A stretch of 64,000 nt of DNA from Methanosarcina vacuolata Z-761 (GCF_000969905.1 NZ_CP009520.1:4278001-4342000); one strand, 5' to 3'; positions 35,744-45,311 are shown, numbered from the stretch's first letter. Numbers and translations are program-made. Notes: generated from the letters alone by a model not told the origin.

Positions 35744-36397
35744 ATGGCAAATCAAGAGATTTTTGATAAGTTACGCGACGCAATCGTAAATCAAAACGTT
35801 GCAGGCACCGCACAGCTATGCAAGGAGGCTCTGGCTTCAGGAATTCCGGCACTTGACATTATTACAAAGGGCCTTTCCATTGGAATGAAAATTGTCGGTG
35901 ATAAGTTTGAAGCCGCTGAGATTTTCCTGCCTCAGATCATGATGTCTGGAAAAGCGATGAGCAATGCAATGGAAGTTCTTACCCCTGAACTTGAAAAGAA
36001 CAAGAAAGAAGGAGAAGAAGCTGGACTTGCCATCACCTTTGTTGCAGAAGGAGATATTCACGACATTGGTCACAGGCTTGTTACCACTATGCTCGGAGCA
36101 AATGGATTCCAGATCGTTGACCTTGGAGTTGATGTGCTTAATGAAAACGTTGTAGAAGAGGCTGCAAAACACAAAGGGCAAAAGGTTCTTCTTGTTGGTT
36201 CTGCCCTTATGACCACCTCCATGCTCGGCCAGAAAGACCTTATGGACAGGCTCAGAGAAGAAAACCTCAGAGACAGTGTAAAGTGCATGTTCGGAGGAGC
36301 TCCTGTATCTGATAAATGGATTGCCGAAATCGGAGCAGATGCAACTGCAGAAAACGCTGCAGAAGCCGCAAAAGTAGCACTTGAGGTAATGAAATAA
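35744..36397 (+). CDS. mtmC: MtmC, monomethylamine corrinoid protein
   Basis: Carries the methyl group from MtmB to MtbA on a cobalamin cofactor. 217 residues from ATG 35744, which follows gtggaggtttata; the frame is open further upstream but that part is not family-like. A helical cap (1-90) precedes the B12-binding Rossmann domain with GDIHDIGHRLVTTMLGANGF (D-x-H-x2-G, His as cobalt ligand), LVGSALMTTSMLG and MFGGAPVSDKWIAEIGAD. It is 18 bases upstream of mtmB, the same order as in known mtmCB operons. Confidence 0.96.
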   Translation: MANQEIFDKLRDAIVNQNVAGTAQLCKEALASGIPALDIITKGLSIGMKIVGDKFEAAEIFLPQIMMSGKAMSNAMEVLTPELEKNKKEGEEAGLAITFVAEGDIHDIGHRLVTTMLGANGFQIVDLGVDVLNENVVEEAAKHKGQKVLLVGSALMTTSMLGQKDLMDRLREENLRDSVKCMFGGAPVSDKWIAEIGADATAENAAEAAKVALEVMK

Positions 36398-36415
36398 TCC
36401 TGGAGGCAAAAGACG

Positions 36416-37792
36416 ATGACATTTAAAAAATCATTTGACTGCTATGATTTCTACGACAGAGCTAAAGTAGGAGAAAAGTGTACCCAGGATGACTGGGACC
36501 TTATGAAGATCCCTATGAAAGCAATGGAGCTCAAGCAGAAGTACGGGCTTGACTTCAAAGGAGAGTTTATCCCAACAGACAAGGATATGATGGAAAAACT
36601 CTTCAAGGCCGGCTTTGAGATGCTCCTTGAGTGCGGAATTTACTGTACCGACACACACAGGATTGTAAAATACACTGAAGACGAAATCTGGGATGCAATT
36701 AACAACGTGCAGAAAGAATTCGTGCTCGGAACTGGCAGGGATGCCGTTAATGTCAGAAAGAGAAGTGTTGGTGACAAGGCAAAGCCAATCGTACAGGGTG
36801 GGCCTACTGGTTCTCCAATTTCAGAAGACGTATTTATGCCTGTTCACATGAGCTATGCCCTGGAAAAAGAAGTAGACACCATCGTTAACGGTGTCATGAC
36901 CTCGGTACGCGGAAAAGCTCCTATTCCAAAAAGCCCTTACGAAGTCCTTGCTGCAAAGACCGAAACAAGGCTCATTAAGAACGCGTGCGCCATGGCCGGT
37001 AGGCCTGGCATGGCTGTCTAGGGCCCAGAGACCTCCCTGTCCGCTCAGGGAAACATTTCCGCTGACTGTGCCGGTGGAATGACCTGTACGGACAGCCACG
37101 AGGTCTCGCAACTCAACGAACTCAAGATCGACCTTGATGCAATTTCAGTTATTGCTCACTACAAAGGGAACAGCGACATCATTATGGACGAACAGATGCC
37201 CATCTTTGGAGGGTATGCAGGTGGAATTGAAGAAACCACAATTGTAGATGTTGCAACCCACATTAACGCTGTTCTCATGAGCAGTGCAAGCTGGCATCTT
37301 GACGGCCCAGTCCACATCCGCTGGGGTTCAACCAACACCAGGGAAACCCTTATGATTGCAGGATGGGCATGTGCAACAATTTCCGAATTTACGGACATAC
37401 TGTCAGGTAACCAGTACTACCCATGTGCAGGCCCATGTACTGAGATGTGTCTGCTCGAAGCTTCAGCCCAATCCATTACCGACACAGCATCAGGCAGAGA
37501 AATCCTCTCAGGAGTAGCCGCAGCAAAGGGTGTCGTTACCGACAAGACCACAGGTATGGAAGCCAGAATGATGGGAGAAGTAGCAAGGGCAACCGCAGGT
37601 GTGGAAATATCAGAAGTAAATGTGATACTCGACAAGCTTGTAGCACTCTATGAGAAGAACTATGCAAGCGCACCAGCAGGAAAGACCTTCCAGGAATGCT
37701 ACGACGTAAAGACCGTAACCCCAACTGACGAGTACATGCAGGTATACGACGGAGCAAGGAAGAAGCTCGAAGACCTAGGACTTGTATTCTAA
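36416..37792 (+). CDS. mtmB: MtmB, monomethylamine methyltransferase with pyrrolysine
   Basis: Methylates MtmC with monomethylamine. 458 residues when the in-frame amber TAG at 37019-37021 is read as pyrrolysine, which is codon 202, exactly the known position. The frame before (SFDCYDFYDRAKVGEKCTQD to AGRPGMAV) and after (GPETSLSAQGNISADCAGGM) is continuous and ends in TAA. Directly after the TAG, ccctg-tccgct-caggg forms the stem-loop at the place called PYLIS. Automatic annotation would split it in two. The Shine-Dalgarno is ctggaggcaaaa. A strong terminator follows at 37836. Confidence 0.98.
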
Positions 37793-37835
37793 GTTGAAAG
37801 TCCAGAGCCTGAAATATATACTGACGGAAACGAAA

Positions 37836-37868
37836 AGCCAGCGGGTTAGCTCGCTGGCTAATTTTTTT
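37836..37868 (+). terminator. mtmB terminator or attenuator
   Basis: Perfect 8-bp stem agccagcg/cgctggct (37836-37843 with 37852-37859), then aattttttt. It separates mtmB from the permease cluster, so expression of the latter would need read-through or its own promoter. Confidence 0.88.
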
Positions 37869-37976
37869 AACAACATTCAGGCGAAACAATTATATAGACA
37901 TGTTGCAAATGCTAAGGATTTTTTGAAAAATAACTAAAAAAATATAATAACTTAGTATTAAAAAGGGGATATTAAA

Positions 37977-38081
37977 ATGGATATCTGGACTTTAATAAAC
38001 GGACTTATATATCTCCTGGCTTTCGGATTGATGGGCTGGGTCTTACTGGATGCCAGTAAGGTTTCAAAAAGAAGAGGCTGA
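37977..38081 (+). CDS. 34-aa membrane miniprotein upstream of mtmP
   Basis: ATG 37977, with aaaggggatatta as Shine-Dalgarno, encodes 34 residues: MDIWTLINGLIYLLAFGLMG, then WVLLDASKVSKRRG and TGA. It is one membrane helix with a basic tail, so the C terminus is predicted to be in the cytoplasm. It ends five bases before mtmP. The strong ribosome site, tight spacing and clear topology argue that it is translated. Miniproteins like this often bind and adjust a transporter; that role is inferred from position only. Confidence 0.7.
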   Translation: MDIWTLINGLIYLLAFGLMGWVLLDASKVSKRRG

Positions 38082-38086
38082 TAGAC

Positions 38087-39490
38087 ATGTCTGAACATGA
38101 GTCTGCCAGCTTAGTGAAAACTCTGAGGCCTTTCCATGTATGGGCTCTAGGAGTTGGTATCGTGCTGGTCGGAGAATACATGGGCTGGAACTTTACCGTT
38201 GCAAAAGGAGGCGTTCTCGGGTCTTTGCTTGCCATGCTGGTTGCAGGAACAATGTATGTCATAATCTCCCTCTGTGCCAGTGAACTTGGATCAGCAACCA
38301 AACTTGCAGGAGGACCCTATGACTGGGCAAGATTATTTATCGGGCCCGGGGCGGCTGCCAGTGTGGGACTTGCGGTGTATATGGAGTATATAGCCCTTGA
38401 AGCGGCAGATGCTATTGTTGTTGCATCCATTTCACAGAGTATCTTCCCGGAGCTGCAGGTTTATCCAGTAACTCTGCTTGTTATTGCACTTCTAACCTTC
38501 ATTAATTACCGTGGCGTTGTTGCGGCATTAACTCTGAACTTTGTCCTGACCATGATCGCTTTCATTGCAATATTGGCCTTCTTCTTTTCAACTGCCTTTG
38601 GAATAGGGGATATTCACCCTGAGTACCTTTTGCAGGGTGCTCTACCAAACGGCATGATAGGCCTCTTTGCAGCTTTACAATTCGGGCCATGGTTTTACTT
38701 AGGGATAGAAGGAGCGGCAATGTGCGCAGAAGAGTGCAAACACCCATCAAGGGCAGTGCCTCTTGGACAGCAGGCTGGAATGATTACTCTGCTCATAGGA
38801 GCAGCAATGACCCTCTACTTATGTGCAGTGCTGATCCCTGCCGATCTACTTGGAGTTTCAGTTTATCCGCTTTTTGAGGCTGCACAGAACAGTGGGATCT
38901 TAATCTTTGTTGCCCTGCTGGGGCTTGGAACATTTCTGACATGTGTTGCCAGTGCAAACGGCTGCGTTTGTGACTCCTCACGCTCCTGGTTTGCGCTCTC
39001 AAGAGACAATTACGTGTCTTCCTGGTTCTCAGCAGTGCATCCGAAGTATAATACTCCATACAGAGCAGTAATCTTCACGATGCCTGTTGCAATCGGCTTT
39101 GCATTCAGCGGTTATCTTGACCAGGTAATTACCTTCTCAATTGTTTCGGGGCTGCTTTGCTACGTTTTGATTCCTTTCTCCCTGATACGCTTTAGAAAAC
39201 TCTTCCCGGAGACTACGAGTAAAGTCAGGCCTTTTGTGGGCCCTCTTCAGCCGTATATTGCCTATTTTGCAATTGCAATCGCAATTACGATTCTTTCAAC
39301 GCTGTTCTGGGGCTACAAGTATAACCTGATCTTCGCTTTTGTATTCTACGGTATTGCGTACTTCTATTTCAGCCACAAACACAAGAAATCAAACATTGAA
39401 AATAACTGGGCTGAAATGGGCTGGCCCTCACCCAAAGGATCGGAAAATAGAAGAATTAAGAAGGAGGCGACGGGCATTGGAGACGAATGA
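38087..39490 (+). CDS. mtmP: MtmP, probable monomethylamine permease (APC family)
   Basis: 467 residues with 12 predicted membrane helices of the amino acid-polyamine-organocation superfamily. Visible: the first-helix region FHVWALGVGIVLVGEYMGWN, then SELGSATKLAGGPYDWARLF, and FGPWFYLGIEGAAMCAEECK with the conserved Glu of helix six. The last 40 residues are a hydrophilic tail. Location after mtmCB and before two more small membrane proteins supports methylamine uptake. The 3' end overlaps the next start by 14 bases. Substrate is inferred from context; the genus carries similar permeases beside each methylamine methyltransferase. Confidence 0.88.
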   Translation: MSEHESASLVKTLRPFHVWALGVGIVLVGEYMGWNFTVAKGGVLGSLLAMLVAGTMYVIISLCASELGSATKLAGGPYDWARLFIGPGAAASVGLAVYMEYIALEAADAIVVASISQSIFPELQVYPVTLLVIALLTFINYRGVVAALTLNFVLTMIAFIAILAFFFSTAFGIGDIHPEYLLQGALPNGMIGLFAALQFGPWFYLGIEGAAMCAEECKHPSRAVPLGQQAGMITLLIGAAMTLYLCAVLIPADLLGVSVYPLFEAAQNSGILIFVALLGLGTFLTCVASANGCVCDSSRSWFALSRDNYVSSWFSAVHPKYNTPYRAVIFTMPVAIGFAFSGYLDQVITFSIVSGLLCYVLIPFSLIRFRKLFPETTSKVRPFVGPLQPYIAYFAIAIAITILSTLFWGYKYNLIFAFVFYGIAYFYFSHKHKKSNIENNWAEMGWPSPKGSENRRIKKEATGIGDE

Positions 39491-39746
39491 TCAGGCACTG
39501 GAAAGCAAATATCACAGCAAACTTACCGGAGATACGTCTCTCGTAGTAGGCATGCTTGTTTTGCTCATATGTGTGGAAGGATTTCTAGCATACAGGATTC
39601 TCTCCGAGACATGGGAGATTGCTTCAGGTTTCTTCTACCTCTACGTAATCTTCATAGGACTGATCATTTTGATCGAGACCATAGGGTGCCTGAAGGTGAG
39701 AGAATCAATCAAAACCCACATGTTCGAGTTCAAATATTATGATTGA
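39477..39746 (+). CDS. 89-aa two-helix membrane protein of the mtmP cluster
   Basis: Starts at TTG 39477, with aaggaggcga eight bases before it, overlapping the end of mtmP. After a hydrophilic N terminus (ETNDQALESKYHSKLTGDTS) come helices VVGMLVLLICVEGFLAYRIL and FYLYVIFIGLIILIETIGCL, then a charged tail RESIKTHMFEFKYYD. The overlap with the permease stop implies translational coupling. The family is not recognised. It may be an accessory subunit of the methylamine transporter. Confidence 0.72.
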   Translation: METNDQALESKYHSKLTGDTSLVVGMLVLLICVEGFLAYRILSETWEIASGFFYLYVIFIGLIILIETIGCLKVRESIKTHMFEFKYYD

Positions 39747-39758
39747 GGAGACAGAAGT

Positions 39759-39995
39759 ATGGCAGAAAAGAGCATTATGGCAGAAGTCTTTGACATCTTA
39801 TTTATCTTCGTGCTTGCCTTTGCCTGTGTGGTAATTCCTACAGAAATCCAGGGAGCAGTACTCGTTTCCTGGGAAGAAGGAGGATCTGGGATAGGCTTTG
39901 TCTGGGACCCTGTTGGTTTCTTCAGCCTCTTGCTGGTGATAGTTGCTTTCTTTGTTGTGATTTTATATCATTCAGTAAAGCACTATAAATACTGA
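39759..39995 (+). CDS. 78-aa two-helix membrane protein of the mtmP cluster
   Basis: ATG 39759 with tgaggagacaga upstream, 12 bases after the preceding gene. Helices FDILFIFVLAFACVVIPTEI (about 10-29) and FFSLLLVIVAFFVVILYHSV (53-72) are joined by an extracytoplasmic loop with VSWEEGGSGIGFVWDP. It is the last gene before a strong terminator. No family is recognised. Conservation of the acidic loop in other Methanosarcina would support a role with the permease. Confidence 0.72.
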   Translation: MAEKSIMAEVFDILFIFVLAFACVVIPTEIQGAVLVSWEEGGSGIGFVWDPVGFFSLLLVIVAFFVVILYHSVKHYKY

Positions 39996-40016
39996 AAAAA
40001 AAGTTTAATAGAATGA

Positions 40017-40052
40017 CTGCCTGAAGGAATAGTTCAGGCAGACAACCTTTTT
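40017..40052 (+). terminator. terminator of the mtmP cluster
   Basis: Nine-base-pair stem ctgcctgaa/ttcaggcag (40017-40025 with 40033-40041) followed by acaacctttttt. Confidence 0.88.
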
Positions 40053-40725
40053 TAAAATTAAGGCCGAATATCATCTTTTTCAATCGTACTTCATGATTCT
40101 ATTCTGCCATGTGAGCATGACCTCCCTGAAAAGAGGGAGTTCTTCAGGGAGTAATGGAGGGATTTATTTGTGGATTTTAGAAAAGGCCTGATCTGGCATA
40201 TACTCAAGGAAGTCCAGGCTCTGAACCACCTTCAGGAAGTACAGCACATCACACTGGATGTTCTGAACCCTAAGGTCCACACCTCGTTTAAAAAGTGTAA
40301 CGGAGCCCCTTAACTCCTTAGAAGCTTGAGATTCTGGCCTATCTACAATAAAAAATAAAAGCTAATTGTATATATAATTTACCATGTTAATTTTGATTAA
40401 ATGGTTAAAATATAAGTAGTTTTTTATTTTATGATAACTCCAAAGAGAAGCATATATATAGTATATTAAAAAGGAAGGAAAGTAGAGATAAAAACAGGAT
40501 TCTTGACCACAAAATCAGTAGAGAGTCGAGCTTTCACAGATATATAAGACACAAAAAGGCAGAAAAAGCAGTAAAAGGCGGCAAAAAACGGTAAAAAACA
40601 GTAAAAAGTAGTAAAAGCAGTAAAAAACGATAGAAATCAATAAAAAATATTAATAAAGCAGAAAAAGCAGCAAAAAGCAGTAAAAAGACAGCGAAAGAAA
40701 ACAGAAGGAAAAACGACCCTAAAAA
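40053..40725. other. intergenic: possible fragment and purine-rich repeats
   Basis: GTG 40170, after ggaggg, opens a 47-codon frame to TAA 40311 (DFRKGLIWHILKEVQALNHL at its start); it may be a remnant and is weakly supported. A hairpin ctccctgaa...ttcagggag lies at 40120-40149. From 40548 to 40700 the sequence is a loose repeat of 'gcagtaaaaa' phrases, at the 3' side of the minus-strand RFC gene. Confidence 0.35.
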
Positions 40726-41748
40726 TTAGGAAAGAGAAGAGATCAGTTTCTCAAGCTGGATTCTCTCATTGGCAGCATCCTTAAGATGGGCATCGGCTTC
40801 GGAAATTTTCACAATAATCCGGGCAATGTCTGTATCCGCTTCTCCCGAATCTGCGAGAGCTTCTGAAAGCTTTTCAAGAATCTCGACTCCTAAAAGCCCT
40901 TTTTCAACTATCATCTCATCAAGGAGCTTCCGTCCTCTGGAAAAATCTCCAGCAAGAGCCGCAGAAAGCAAATTGTCAATATTTTCGTCCCTGCCCAGAG
41001 TAACCTCATACACCATCTCTTCAGTAATAACCGGATCTTGTGCAACCAAAGAAGCAAGCTGTAGAGTCTGCACTGCCTTTGCAACATTTCCCTTCGCAGA
41101 ATAAAGGATTGCATCAAATGCGCCTTCCGAAAGCTGTAACTTTTCAGCACAGCAGATTTTCTCAAGATGAGTTTTCAGAACCGTGTCCGGAACATATGTG
41201 AAAAAAATTTGAAGACCTCTTGAGCGGAGCGGAGCAATAAGTTTGGAAGGTTTGGTAGTGGAAAGAATAAACCGGCATGTTGCACTGTACTTTTCCATAA
41301 TTCGCCTTAGAGCATGCTGTGAATCAGAATTCAGGGACTCAGCATTGTCGATGTAGATTAACTTGTAATCGGCATCCAGCGATGCCATTCCAGCATATTC
41401 ATTGATAATTTCCTTGAAAATATCAATGACACTTTTATAGATTTTCTTTGGGTCATCAGTACCCAGAAAACGCACGAAACGCTTGTCTCGGACGAGATAG
41501 CGCTTTCCCTGGTCAAAAAAATCTGAAGCATTGAAGTATGCAAAATTGTTTTTCCAGGTACGCCCATAGAGCTGTCTGGCAAGAGCAAGAGCTGCTGTCG
41601 TTTTTCCGGAATTTTCAGGGCCGTAGAAAATAAGGTGGGGAAGAGTCCCGGACTGGGCAAGTTCGGAAAGCGTGGCTACAGCATGTTCGTTTCCAAGCAT
41701 TTCCTTCAGGGTACCCGCCCTGTATTTCAAAGTCCAGAGATCCTGCAT
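40726..41748 (-). CDS. replication factor C small-subunit paralogue
   Basis: AAA+ clamp-loader subunit that helps open and load the PCNA sliding clamp. 340 residues from ATG 41748, preceded by aaggtggaatgt; a TTG 45 bases upstream is less likely. Motifs are LIFYGPENSGKTTAALAL (Walker A), LIYIDNAESLNSDSQHALRR (Walker B, with DNAE in place of DEAD/DECD) and IAPLRSRGLQIF (arginine-finger SRC motif reduced to SRG). These changes fit a second, partly degenerate small subunit, as described for the three-subunit RFC of M. acetivorans. Separate from the secDF operon by about 70 bases. Confidence 0.82.
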   Translation of the reverse strand: MQDLWTLKYRAGTLKEMLGNEHAVATLSELAQSGTLPHLIFYGPENSGKTTAALALARQLYGRTWKNNFAYFNASDFFDQGKRYLVRDKRFVRFLGTDDPKKIYKSVIDIFKEIINEYAGMASLDADYKLIYIDNAESLNSDSQHALRRIMEKYSATCRFILSTTKPSKLIAPLRSRGLQIFFTYVPDTVLKTHLEKICCAEKLQLSEGAFDAILYSAKGNVAKAVQTLQLASLVAQDPVITEEMVYEVTLGRDENIDNLLSAALAGDFSRGRKLLDEMIVEKGLLGVEILEKLSEALADSGEADTDIARIIVKISEADAHLKDAANERIQLEKLISSLS

Positions 41749-41817
41749 ACATTCCACCTTGATTTTTGACTCCTGGATACCAATCAACCTCAAAGAACTT
41801 TACTTTTCGCTCAATAC

Positions 41818-43518
41818 TTATTCAGTTATGCTTGCAGTTCCGTTTTCATCTACGTTCAGAAGTTCCTTGATTACTATACCATAAACCGGCCTTGCGATAA
41901 CCACACCAATTAAGACACCAATGATGGTAGTAATTGCAAAGCCCTTCAAAGTACCAAAGCCCATTACAACCAGAGGGGACAGGGCAATTATGTTTGTGGC
42001 GGCTGCTCCTAAAATGATTGTAAAAGCCTTTGTTATCCTGGATTTAAAAACCCTTGTTGGAGGGAGTTTGCCTTCGGAAAGCACTTCATCTGTAATGATC
42101 ACGAGGTGGTCAATCCCAGTACCTATGGAAGCTATAACACCTGCAATTGACGCCAGGTCAAGCTGCCACCCTATCAGTGCTGCAACTCCGAGGATCATGA
42201 TAACTTCACTGGTAGAAGTTCCAACCATGGGTATCAGAATTTCAGGCCTCCTGTACTTGAAGTAAACCACGGCTGCCACCCCAATCAGGGAAATCAAACC
42301 TATAATCAGGGCTGCAGTCTTGAACTGCGCTCCGAGACCTGCATCCACATGTCCTGAACCTACAAGCTCTACATTGACAGGAAGAGCCCCTGCCCGAAGG
42401 TGAACCTGAAGTGCTGTAGCTTCGGTTTTTGCAGCATCATCAGTACCCGTGGAAGCTTCCCAGGAATAAATTGGACCTTCTCGCAGTTTTTCGGCTGCAG
42501 AGTAACTTAAAGGAGCTCCATAAATTTCAACTCCATCAAGATACATCATCAGGTAATGAGAATCAGGATCATCAATTGCTCCGGTTTCGAGTGCAACTTT
42601 CTGGAGTGTCCGAGCTCCGTCATCATCCAGGGTGAAAGGAGTATGCCACTGTTCATCATGGAAGCTTGGAACTCCCACACTTACAATCGAATCGCCGTAA
42701 AGGACATGTTCGGTTTCATTTCCAGTTGTCTGAATCCGGATCTCAAACTTCCCAGGTTTTTCAGCTATTTCCTTAGCAGTTGCCAAGTCAATGCCTGCAA
42801 AATCAATAAGGATGTATTTGTCCCCTACGGTTCTTACAGGAATATCTTTGATACCCAGAGAGTTCAGCTTATCACTTAGGATCTCCTTTGTCAGGTCTCT
42901 GGTATCGGTGCTTACTCCTTCTTCGTAGGTTGAAGTCCCATCTTCGTTCTTGTGGATCGAACCTCCAACCTTTTCCAGTAGAGACTCAAGCTTTTGTTCC
43001 GTGACTGCAGTCCTGATTTCATAGACAGTTCCGTCCTCATCACTCTGGGCCATTACTTCTGCATCAAGGGCTTTTGATAGGTACGACTGGATGAGACCTT
43101 CCTTGCTGGTATCAGAGATAGTTACCTGAGTTGTGCTCCCACTCAGCTTGTCCACACTTATCGTGCCAAGATACTCAAGCTGGGATGCGCTGACAGTCCC
43201 AGATGTTGTAAAGGTGACAGATTTATTGGCAGAGCCGCCGGCATCAAGGGTATTTTTTGTGATCTCAATAGGGGCTCCAATTATAGGCTCTACAATTCCG
43301 CTGACTAATTTTCCGGAATCTACATCTACCTGGGCAAGTGCTCCTTCCAGTTGTATCTGGAGCCAGGACCCACCTTCCAGATCAAGTCCAAAATTAAGAT
43401 TAGAAGTTGTCCCTTTTCCGGGGGTATAGCCTGGGTGAATAGCCACTATAGAGCCAAGAAGGATTAAAATAAAGATAATGACTCTTGGATTTTTAAGAAG
43501 GCTTTTTTTGTCGCTCAT
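41818..43518 (-). CDS. secD: protein-export membrane protein SecD
   Basis: 566 residues. With SecF it aids protein export through the Sec channel. The N-terminal helix (NPRVIIFILILLGSIVAIHP) is followed by a large external domain with the conserved FGLDLEGGSWLQI, and five C-terminal helices (ALIIGLISLIGVAAVVYFKY, GWQLDLASIAGVIASIGTGI-DHLVIITDE). The motif GTGIDHLVII is the archaeal form of the conserved GxGVDxxVL. The start codon overlaps or abuts the upstream secF stop (43515-43518), giving the archaeal order secF-secD. Confidence 0.94.
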   Translation of the reverse strand: MSDKKSLLKNPRVIIFILILLGSIVAIHPGYTPGKGTTSNLNFGLDLEGGSWLQIQLEGALAQVDVDSGKLVSGIVEPIIGAPIEITKNTLDAGGSANKSVTFTTSGTVSASQLEYLGTISVDKLSGSTTQVTISDTSKEGLIQSYLSKALDAEVMAQSDEDGTVYEIRTAVTEQKLESLLEKVGGSIHKNEDGTSTYEEGVSTDTRDLTKEILSDKLNSLGIKDIPVRTVGDKYILIDFAGIDLATAKEIAEKPGKFEIRIQTTGNETEHVLYGDSIVSVGVPSFHDEQWHTPFTLDDDGARTLQKVALETGAIDDPDSHYLMMYLDGVEIYGAPLSYSAAEKLREGPIYSWEASTGTDDAAKTEATALQVHLRAGALPVNVELVGSGHVDAGLGAQFKTAALIIGLISLIGVAAVVYFKYRRPEILIPMVGTSTSEVIMILGVAALIGWQLDLASIAGVIASIGTGIDHLVIITDEVLSEGKLPPTRVFKSRITKAFTIILGAAATNIIALSPLVVMGFGTLKGFAITTIIGVLIGVVIARPVYGIVIKELLNVDENGTASITE

Positions 43519-44423
43519 CTGTTATACCTCCCTCTGAATTCGGGTTTCATCGCATACCATCGTAAAATTCCCGTATTCAGGAGCCAGGTATTCATCATGT
43601 CTGCAATAAGTCCCGCAATCAGCACAATTGAGATCTGCGAAAGCAGAGTAATCTGTGTGAATGAGGAAATGACAAGATAGGAGAAAGTTGAGACTATGTA
43701 CATGGACACAAGCGCTGCAAGGGTTGTAGTAGTCATGGTGATACCTGTATGCATCGCCTTGGAAACTTTCTCTTCTACCGTACCCCGGCGTTTAATTACC
43801 CTGTTTGTGAGCAGGATATCACTGTCTACAGAATAACCGATAAGCATAAGCAACGCCGCAAGTGTTCCCAGGGAAAGTTCAATCCCTGCAACTCTCATGA
43901 AAGCAGCTGCAATAGCAATATCTGAAAATGCAGAAAGTATCACTGCACAGGAAGGAACAAAAGTCCTGAAGAGCAGGAATACCACAATTCCCATTCCTAT
44001 AAAGGAAATAATTAGGGCTTCTAGGGCCTGTACCTGCAGAGTCTTGCCGTAAATAGGCCCAACTTGCTGAATCTGCACATTGGAATATTTGTGACTCGTA
44101 ATATCCTTTTCAAGCTGACGCTGCTGCTCATCATCCATGATCCCAAACTGCATGATAACCCTGCTTCCGGTCTGCCGGACATCGGTGATGGGGTAAGAAG
44201 AATACGTTTTTTCAAGTACAGCAGGAGAATCAGTCGTTTCTATCGAAATCTGAGTACCGCCCTGGAAATCCATTCCCAGTTTTACCGGCGATCCGCTACT
44301 CACAAAGGAAACTAGCAGTATTGCTAAAGAAACTGCGAGTATCGCAAGGGGGAGGGCCAGCAACTGGCGGTCATCATGACTTTTCACGAAATTATCTAAA
44401 ATTTCGGCCAAACCTGTTGCCAT
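43515..44423 (-). CDS. secF: protein-export membrane protein SecF
   Basis: 302 residues, six membrane helices. Family motifs are VKLGMDFQGGTQISIET (the D-x2-GG signature), VFLLFRTFVPSCAVILSAF, TLAALLMLIGYSVDSDILLT-NR and MTTTTLAALVSMYIVSTFSY. It forms a complex with SecD. The gene is first in a two-gene operon, overlapping secD by four bases. An AT-rich gap of 400 bases separates it from the divergent dCMP deaminase gene. Confidence 0.94.
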   Translation of the reverse strand: MATGLAEILDNFVKSHDDRQLLALPLAILAVSLAILLVSFVSSGSPVKLGMDFQGGTQISIETTDSPAVLEKTYSSYPITDVRQTGSRVIMQFGIMDDEQQRQLEKDITSHKYSNVQIQQVGPIYGKTLQVQALEALIISFIGMGIVVFLLFRTFVPSCAVILSAFSDIAIAAAFMRVAGIELSLGTLAALLMLIGYSVDSDILLTNRVIKRRGTVEEKVSKAMHTGITMTTTTLAALVSMYIVSTFSYLVISSFTQITLLSQISIVLIAGLIADMMNTWLLNTGILRWYAMKPEFRGRYNR

Positions 44424-44831
44424 AATTTAATACTCCGGATGCGTGTATCTATTATTTTATTGAACCTATCCGAACAGCTCATTACATCCAGATATATAAT
44501 CCTGATGTATAATTCAGAACACGAAGTTTATAATCAAGTTTATTGAAAATCTTGAATTTACTTTGCTATTCGGGTTCAGGTAACGGGGGATAACGTTCTG
44601 GATGTTTTAATATTATAAATAAGTATATATAAACAAGCATGTTAGAAACAAATTAGTGTTATAAATAAGTTAATTTGTTTTACCTCTGTATTCTCACAGA
44701 TTATATTAACTCTTCCTCTAGCAATTCTTCTCTATATACCGTTTAATTTATTCCACTTAAAAGTAACTCTTAAAAATGGTACAGACTTTAACGTCACAGC
44801 TATATATACCAGTTACTGTTCATTAAAAATA
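44424..44831. other. divergent promoter region, secF and dCMP deaminase
   Basis: No gene. A TATA box (ctatatatac, 44800-44809) lies 23-32 bases before the dCMP deaminase ATG, so that mRNA should have almost no leader. Several TATA-like runs face the secF side (atatataatcctgatg near 44492). Confidence 0.45.
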
Positions 44832-45311
44832 ATGACCCAAAGACCTTCAATTGATGAGTACTTTCTTGAAATCGCCTTTGTAGTAGGCAAACGGGCCACA
44901 TGCCTCCGAAAGAATGTGGGAGCTGTTATCGTACGAGATAAAAGAATCCTCGCAACCGGATATAATGGGGCACCTAGCGGCATGGACCACTGTCTTGAAA
45001 TTGGGTGTATCAGGGATCTGGAAAAGATTCCTTCAGGCACAAGACAGGAAAAGTGCAGGGCAGTACATGCAGAACAGAATGCAATTATCCAGGCTGCAAT
45101 CCATGGGGTAAGCATAGCAGGCGCAACCATTTACTGTACACACCAGCCCTGTATCCTTTGCGCAAAAATGCTTATCAACTCGAACATCAAAAGAGTAGTA
45201 TACGCAACTTACTATCCCGACAACGATTCACTTGAGTTTTTTAGGGACGCGGGTGTGAAAGTGGAATATATACCTTTTGAACTAAAAAGCGAGACTTCAA
45301 GCGTGAACTGA
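44832..45311 (+). CDS. deoxycytidylate (dCMP) deaminase
   Basis: 159 residues. Zinc enzyme that turns dCMP into dUMP for thymidylate synthesis. The zinc site is seen as [14 protein letters not shown] (H-A-E, catalytic Glu) and [14 protein letters not shown] (P-C-x2-C). The substrate loop [12 protein letters not shown] is typical of dCMP deaminases rather than cytidine deaminases. The transcript is probably leaderless because a TATA box is centred about 28 bases before ATG. It is divergent from secF. Confidence 0.92.
   Translation: MTQRPSIDEYFLEIAFVVGKRATCLRKNVGAVIVRDKRILATGYNGAPSGMDHCLEIGCIRDLEKIPSGTRQEKCRAVHAEQNAIIQAAIHGVSIAGATIYCTHQPCILCAKMLINSNIKRVVYATYYPDNDSLEFFRDAGVKVEYIPFELKSETSSVN

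Noticed and set aside
36431-37889. Minus-strand frames opposite mtmB
   Set aside because: They are shadows produced by the GC pattern of mtmB; none has a ribosome site.
44813-45130. Minus-strand frames across the dCMP deaminase gene
   Set aside because: They are shadows of a clearly recognisable gene on the plus strand.
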